DNA of 64,000 bases, from contig CBDAKK010000008.1 of the NCBI GenBank assembly GCA_965196605.1, positions 930,001 through 994,000 on the forward strand, given 5' to 3'. Numbering within the stretch: position 1 is the first letter of the stretch; each line of letters starts with the position of its first letter. A model generated the notes under the pieces. It did no database searches, was not told where the DNA came from, and saw only the letters and a program-made list of their open reading frames with translations. The position numbers were made by a program, and so were the translations under genes. This stretch comes from CBDAKK01 sp965196605. Lineage in GTDB: Bacteria; Spirochaetota; Spirochaetia; WTKD01; G963693115. This document shows, piece after piece, positions 59,797 to 64,000 of this stretch.

Positions 59797-61212
59797 ATGA
59801 AACAAAGTACTGATAAAGCAATGAGCGTATTGCTCACAGCAAGCAAGGTAGTAATAATGGCGGTAATCCCCTTTGTATTTTTGGGATGCGATGATTTACG
59901 TTTGTTGAAAGCGATAGAAGGGGAGGAGGCTCATCAGACAATTGGGATGAAGTTTACCGCGAGCCTTGCATTGCATGGAGGTATCTTAAATGGAGATCCA
60001 AAACAAACTACGCTTATTGTGAAAAAGGGTGAAAGTTTGAAAGATATTGGGATACGTCAAAAACTTACGTACGCTTCAATCAATGGAGTAACGCGTAAAC
60101 TAGAACGTTTTGAGCATAACAAGAAAAAGCATGATGAAAGCACAGCAATTACTTCTGACATAAACCTGTCGGTGGTGTGGAGTAATTCATGTGGCGCCAG
60201 AGAAACTGAGCACCCGAAAGACAGGGCAGCACTCAAAACACTTGTTGACAATGCTATCACAGCAAGCACGCCTAACCCCAATCTCAACCACATTGACACC
60301 TCAGCTATCACTGACATGAATCAATTATTTGCAAGCAAAGACACGTTCAATGGTGAGGTAGGGTGTTGGAACACGTCTGAAGTGGAGAATATGGAGGGCA
60401 TGTTTGGTGGCGCTAGCGCTTTCAACCAAGACATTGGTGATTGGAACACGTCTGAAGTGGAGAATATGCGCCACATGTTTGCTCACGCTGAAGCTTTCAA
60501 CCAAGACATTGGTAACTGGGTCACGTCTGAAGTGGAGAATATGGAGGGCATGTTTTCTGACGCTTACGCTTTCAACCAAGACATTGGTAGCTGGAACACG
60601 TCCCAGGTGAAGCATATGATCTACATGTTTTCTAGCGCTTACGCTTTCAACCAAGACATTGGTGATTGGAACACGTCTCAAGTGGAGAATATGAGCTACA
60701 TGTTTTTGGGCGCTCGCGCTTTCAACCAAGACATTGGTAGGTGGAACACGTCTAAAGTGGAGAATATGGAGGGCATGTTTTCTAGCGCTTACGCTTTCAA
60801 CCAAGACATTGGTGATTGGAACACGTCTCAAGTGGAGAATATGAAGACCATGTTTTTGGGCGCTGACGCTTTCAACCAAGACATTGGTAGGTGGAACACG
60901 TCTAAAGTGGAGAATATGGCGGGCATGTTTTCTAGCGCTGACGCTTTCAACCAAGACATTGGTAGGTGGAACACGTCTCAAGTGGAGAATATGAGCTACA
61001 TGTTTGAGGCCGCTGACGCTTTCAACCAAGACATTGGTGATTGGAACACGTCTCAAGTGGAGAATATGAAGGCCATGTTTTTGGGCGCTCGCGCTTTCAA
61101 CCAAGACATTAGTGGCTGGAATGTAGATGAGGTAAAACACTGGACTGATATTTTCAATGGTGCGACAGAGATGCAAAAATATAAAAGCAAGTGTCCGCCA
61201 AAATTTAGATAA
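59797..61212 (+). CDS. BspA-like (DUF285) surface lipoprotein, copy 4, ten repeats
   Basis: 471 residues from ATG 59797. Lipobox FLGC, post-lipobox sequence DDLRLLKAIEGEEAHQTIG (shared with leader-only copy 1), the conserved N-terminal domain, ten DUF285 units and the end DEVKHWTDIFNGATEMQKYK. The longest member and apparently intact in promoter, start and stop. Repeat units are mosaics of those in copies 2, 3 and 5, as expected from gene conversion. Confidence 0.88.
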   Translation: MKQSTDKAMSVLLTASKVVIMAVIPFVFLGCDDLRLLKAIEGEEAHQTIGMKFTASLALHGGILNGDPKQTTLIVKKGESLKDIGIRQKLTYASINGVTRKLERFEHNKKKHDESTAITSDINLSVVWSNSCGARETEHPKDRAALKTLVDNAITASTPNPNLNHIDTSAITDMNQLFASKDTFNGEVGCWNTSEVENMEGMFGGASAFNQDIGDWNTSEVENMRHMFAHAEAFNQDIGNWVTSEVENMEGMFSDAYAFNQDIGSWNTSQVKHMIYMFSSAYAFNQDIGDWNTSQVENMSYMFLGARAFNQDIGRWNTSKVENMEGMFSSAYAFNQDIGDWNTSQVENMKTMFLGADAFNQDIGRWNTSKVENMAGMFSSADAFNQDIGRWNTSQVENMSYMFEAADAFNQDIGDWNTSQVENMKAMFLGARAFNQDISGWNVDEVKHWTDIFNGATEMQKYKSKCPPKFR

Positions 61213-61695
61213 CCATCACCATAGTGTTATGAATTATGTGGGGGTAAGTGGTCGTGAGCCCTAGGCTCACGTGTGTACTGGCGCGCAATGCGTATTCCGT
61301 CCCGCGGCTTGGACGCGCAAGGTTGCCTTAAGGGCTAAAGTGGTCATGAGCCTAGGGTTCATGTGTATATTGAGCGGCGGGGCTTGGACGCGCAAAGTAG
61401 CTTTAAGCACGTGAGGGTGCTTTGTATGTGCAAGCAGCCTGCGCTGGCGCGCAGTGCGTATTCCGTCCCGCGGCTTGGACGCGCAAGGTTGCCTTAAGGG
61501 CTAAAGTGGTCATGAGCCTAGGGTTCATGTGTATATTGAGCGGCGGGGCTTGGACGCGCAAGGTAGCTTTAAGCACGTGAGGGTGCTTTGTGAGTGCAAG
61601 CGGCCTGCGCTGGTGTGCAGTGTGATTCTTTATGAATAAAGCGGTCGTGAGCCGTAAGGCTCATGTGTGTACTGAGTGGCGGTACTTGTAAGTGA
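61213..61695. repeat. Hairpin-rich mosaic repeats between copies 4 and 5
   Basis: 483 bases, no gene. One composite module (GCGGCTTGGACGCGCAAGGT to the CATGAGCCTAGGGTTCATG hairpin to GCGGCGGGGCTTGGACGCG) is present twice in tandem at about 61306 and 61470. Confidence 0.8.
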
Positions 61696-61763
61696 GTGAC
61701 ATACTCACATGTCACCTAAGGGTTACACTAACACTGTACATTTCTCAATATTTTTTTTATAAT
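61696..61763 (+). promoter_or_regulatory. Promoter and upstream hairpin of lipoprotein copy 5
   Basis: GTGACAT/ATGTCAC hairpin (61696-61715), -35 TGTACA (61735-61740), 17 bases with T8, -10 TATAAT (61758-61763). Confidence 0.65.
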
Positions 61764-61803
61764 TATAAGTACGAAACATTCTATGTTCCTAAGAGAGGTT
61801 ATT

Positions 61804-62703
61804 ATGAAACAAAGTACTGATAAAGCAATGAGCGTATTGCTCACAGCAAGCAAGGTAGTAATAATGGCGGTAATGCCCCTTGTATTTTTGGGATGCGATG
61901 GAGCAGTGCGAGAGGCAGCGCAGAAGCAAGAGGCAGCGCAGAAGCAAGAGGGGGGAGGGACTCAGAAGTTTACCGCGAGCCTTGCATTGCATGGAGGTAT
62001 CTTAAATGGAGATCCAAAACAAACTACGCTTATTGTGAAAAAGGGTGAAAGTTTGAAAGATATTGGGATACGTCAAAAACTTACGTACGCTTCAATCAAT
62101 GGAGTAACGCGTAAACTAGAACGTTTTGAGCATAACAAGAAAAAGCATGATGAAAGCACAGCAATTACTTCTGACATAAACCTGTCGGTGGTGTGGAGTA
62201 ACTCATGTGGCGCCACAGAAACTGAGCACCCGAAAGACAGGGCAGCACTCAAAAGACTTGTTGACAATGCTATCACAGGAAGCACGCCTAACCCCAATCT
62301 CAACCACATTGACACCTCAGCTATCACTGACATGAATAAATTATTTGCAATCAAAGACACGTTCAATGGTGAGGTAGGGTGTTGGAACACGTCTAAAGTG
62401 GAGAATATAGCGGCCATGTTTGATGGCGCTCGCGCTTTCAACCAAGACATTGGTAGGTGGAACACGTCTCAAGTGGAGAATATGGCGCTCATGTTTAATG
62501 GCGCTTACGCTTTCAACCAAGACATTGGTAGGTGGAACACGTCTGAAGTGGAGGATATGCGCTACATGTTTTTGGGCGCTCGCGCTTTCAACCAAGACAT
62601 TAGTGGCTGGAATGTAGATGAGGTAAAACACTGGACTCATATTTTCAATGGTGCGACAGAGATGCAAAAATATAAAAGAAAGTGGCCGCCAAAATTTAGA
62701 TAA
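61804..62703 (+). CDS. BspA-like (DUF285) surface lipoprotein, copy 5, three repeats
   Basis: 299 residues from ATG 61804. Leader and AAQKQE spacer are the same as in copy 2; the N-terminal domain has one Arg-to-Thr change (GATETEH). Only three DUF285 units precede the conserved end. It looks intact. The shared leader with copy 2 but different repeat block shows that leader and repeats are exchanged independently. Confidence 0.87.
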   Translation: MKQSTDKAMSVLLTASKVVIMAVMPLVFLGCDGAVREAAQKQEAAQKQEGGGTQKFTASLALHGGILNGDPKQTTLIVKKGESLKDIGIRQKLTYASINGVTRKLERFEHNKKKHDESTAITSDINLSVVWSNSCGATETEHPKDRAALKRLVDNAITGSTPNPNLNHIDTSAITDMNKLFAIKDTFNGEVGCWNTSKVENIAAMFDGARAFNQDIGRWNTSQVENMALMFNGAYAFNQDIGRWNTSEVEDMRYMFLGARAFNQDISGWNVDEVKHWTHIFNGATEMQKYKRKWPPKFR

Positions 62704-62990
62704 CCATCACCATAGTGTTATGAATTATGTGGGGGTAAGTGGTCGTGAGCCCTAGGCTCACGTGTGTACTGGCGCGCAATGCGTATTCCGTCCCGCGGCT
62801 TGGACGCGCAAGGTTGCCTTAAGGGCTAAAGTGGTCATGAGCCTAGGGTTCATGTGTATATTGAGCGGCGGGGCTTGGACGCGCAAGGTAGCTTTAAGCA
62901 CGTGAGGGTGCTTTGTGAGTGTAAGCAGCCTGCGCGGGTGTGCAGTGTGATTCTTTATGAATAAAGCGGTCGTGATCCGTAAGGCTCATG
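62704..62990. repeat. Hairpin-rich mosaic repeats right of copy 5
   Basis: Same modules as the other gaps. They end in the pre-promoter module, but instead of the promoter hairpin the sequence passes at about 63,010 directly into phage coding sequence. This is the right border of the array. Confidence 0.75.
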
Positions 62991-63480
62991 TGTGTACTGA
63001 GCGGCGGCGCTTGGGGTGTTGGTAACTTTATAGGCATTGCGATTTCTTTCAGTTCAGGCATGGGAAGCGCGTTAGAAGCGCAAGGAAAAATGCCGAAGCT
63101 TAAGAAAGACATAGCTGATGAAAAAGCAAAATTACCGAGCCTCACTGGCGATGCAAGAAAGGGTGCTGAAGAAAAGATTAAGAGGCTCGAAGGTGAGTTA
63201 TCCAGCCAGCCTGCGCAAATTGCTAGCGGGTGGTTGCAAGCGACCGACTCTGCGTTGAGTTATGCGGATGCTATTACCAATTATGTTATTACTGCACAAA
63301 ATGGAGCGACACAAGCACACATTGCAAACATAGACAGCGAAATAGCCGAGCTAGAGCGTCAAAAGGAATTATCCTTACAACTTACGTAAGAAGACGGCGC
63401 GAAAAAGTCTGAAATAATACGCGGGTATAACGAGGAAATAAAGAAACGGGAAGAAGAAAAGAAAAAAGCACAAGCAGAGC
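62988..63480 (+). pseudogene. Tape-measure-like phage protein fragment with an in-frame stop
   Basis: From about 63,015 the frame reads GVGNFIGIAISFSSGMGSAL, then charged coiled-coil sequence (PKLKKDIADEKAKLPSL, AEEKIKRLEGELSSQ), and stops at TAA 63387-63389. The same frame then continues EDGAKKSEIIRGYNEEIKKR to about 63,480. The Gly/Ala-rich then coiled-coil composition suits the C-terminal part of a tail tape-measure protein. The 5' part is replaced by the lipoprotein array; the stop and the next junction show decay. Confidence 0.55.
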
Positions 63481-63481
63481 A

Positions 63482-63646
63482 AGCGGCGCCGTTACTGGAA
63501 CTCACACTACATGGCTTGATACTAGCGATTCTGACTATTCAATGGCAAATGATACTTTTTATGCTTCATTAATAGTACCAACATCAAACGAAAATCGACC
63601 TATAAATTACAGCATTAAAATATGGGACTGCACAAAAACAGGATGA
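63482..63646 (+). pseudogene. Tail-fibre 3' end fragment
   Basis: In a different frame from the coiled-coil fragment: SGAVTGTHTTWLDTSDSDYS to ENRPINYSIKIWDCTKTG and a stop. ENRPINYxxxIW is the C-terminal signature of phage fibre/collar proteins and is shared with the intact fibre at 28124-29092. A deletion joined it directly to the tape-measure fragment. Confidence 0.65.
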
Positions 63647-63650
63647 TTGT

Positions 63651-64000
63651 ATGATATCGCTTTTTCAGGTTGATGTGCCAGTCAAAGAAGTTTCTGCAGG
63701 CTTTGTTTTGGGAAACGGAATACGTGAAATATCTGATGCTACGAGCCTCGGGTATTTTAAAAAATGGATTACTGAACAGCCGAAAGAACACGCGAAAAGT
63801 TATGCGGTAATAAATTCATGCATTATTGACGGCTTTGTGTACCCGTACTTTAAAAAACGATCATTGGGCGAGTTAGAAGAAAAATATAGCACAAGTGTTA
63901 ATGATACTTTTTACATAAGAAACAGCATGCTCAAGTCATACCTCATACAAACTATGACACTTCAAGAAGCACAAGTATATGCCAGCGACATAGGCGATGC
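63651..64000 (+). CDS. Unrecognised phage gene, runs off the right edge
   Basis: ATG 63651, four bases after the fibre-fragment stop, opens 116 codons (MISLFQVDVPVKEVSAGFVL, GYFKKWITEQPKEHAKSYAV, SLGELEEKYSTSVND). No family recognised. By position behind a tail fibre it may be a fibre-assembly or related tail gene. Confidence 0.5.
   Translation, partial: MISLFQVDVPVKEVSAGFVLGNGIREISDATSLGYFKKWITEQPKEHAKSYAVINSCIIDGFVYPYFKKRSLGELEEKYSTSVNDTFYIRNSMLKSYLIQTMTLQEAQVYASDIGD

Noticed and set aside
56461..62667. Long reverse-strand ORFs (up to 283 codons) opposite the lipoprotein genes
   Set aside because: They are repeats of TNVLVES(V/A)SAxKHxxHIL, the complement of the 75-base DUF285 unit; no starts or ribosome sites of their own.

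Overview
The window looks like a chromosomal segment of a host-associated spirochaete. The evidence is a flgN-like/flgK/flgL/fliW flagellar cluster, lipoproteins with a relaxed spirochaete lipobox (FLGC), and small coiled-coil membrane proteins built like Borrelia Bdr proteins. The species cannot be fixed from the sequence alone. Bases 1-27,480 are mainly core genome; from about 27,500 to the right edge the DNA is almost entirely prophage-derived or repetitive.

Core part: a glycosyltransferase start, dcd, an alpha/beta hydrolase, tRNA-Ile2 and tRNA-Asp, then a two-gene element remnant (tyrosine recombinase plus Bdr-like protein) lodged just after tRNA-Asp. Then birA, an NYN-domain gene, a BcgI-like two-subunit restriction-modification system, carA-carB, a MATE transporter, 1 kb of shuffled repeats, and a ugpBAECQ-type glycerol-3-phosphate/glycerophosphodiester operon whose ugpB has an in-frame UGA. 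Next come an endonuclease III-like glycosylase, the flagellar cluster (without csrA behind fliW), tRNA-Pro and a truncated membrane sensor.

Prophage part: a reverse-strand Mu/P2-like tail module (27.7-30.27 kb) is cut off inside its baseplate-J gene. Immediately there begins a second element with the same left end as the tRNA-Asp remnant: inverted repeat, recombinase, Bdr-like gene. It continues with two AT-rich orphan genes, an S24-type repressor facing a leaderless early promoter, small regulators, a Panacea/ImmA/membrane-protein cluster, two AntA antirepressors that share their 5' end, recombination genes (PD-(D/E)XK nuclease, Sak4-like ATPase, NinB-like, RusA, SSB), a G-tract-frameshifted replication protein, a Mor-like activator, a single-chain R-M-S restriction enzyme, a lysis cassette with two membrane proteins encoded in two frames of the same DNA, and packaging/head genes.

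The head genes are decayed: the large terminase is fused to the portal, the portal has an amber stop, the MuF-like gene is frameshifted, and the capsid N-terminus is fused in frame to the C-terminal part of endonuclease III. Where capsid and tail genes should be, there is an 8-kb array of five BspA-like (DUF285) lipoprotein copies. All have the same promoter, leader and tail but 0, 4, 9, 10 and 3 copies of a 25-residue repeat, and they are separated by hairpin-rich mosaic repeats. To the right of the array, phage sequence resumes as a tape-measure-like fragment, a tail-fibre 3' end and a new ORF. The array therefore sits inside the prophage and looks like a recombination-driven surface-protein variation locus carried as phage cargo.
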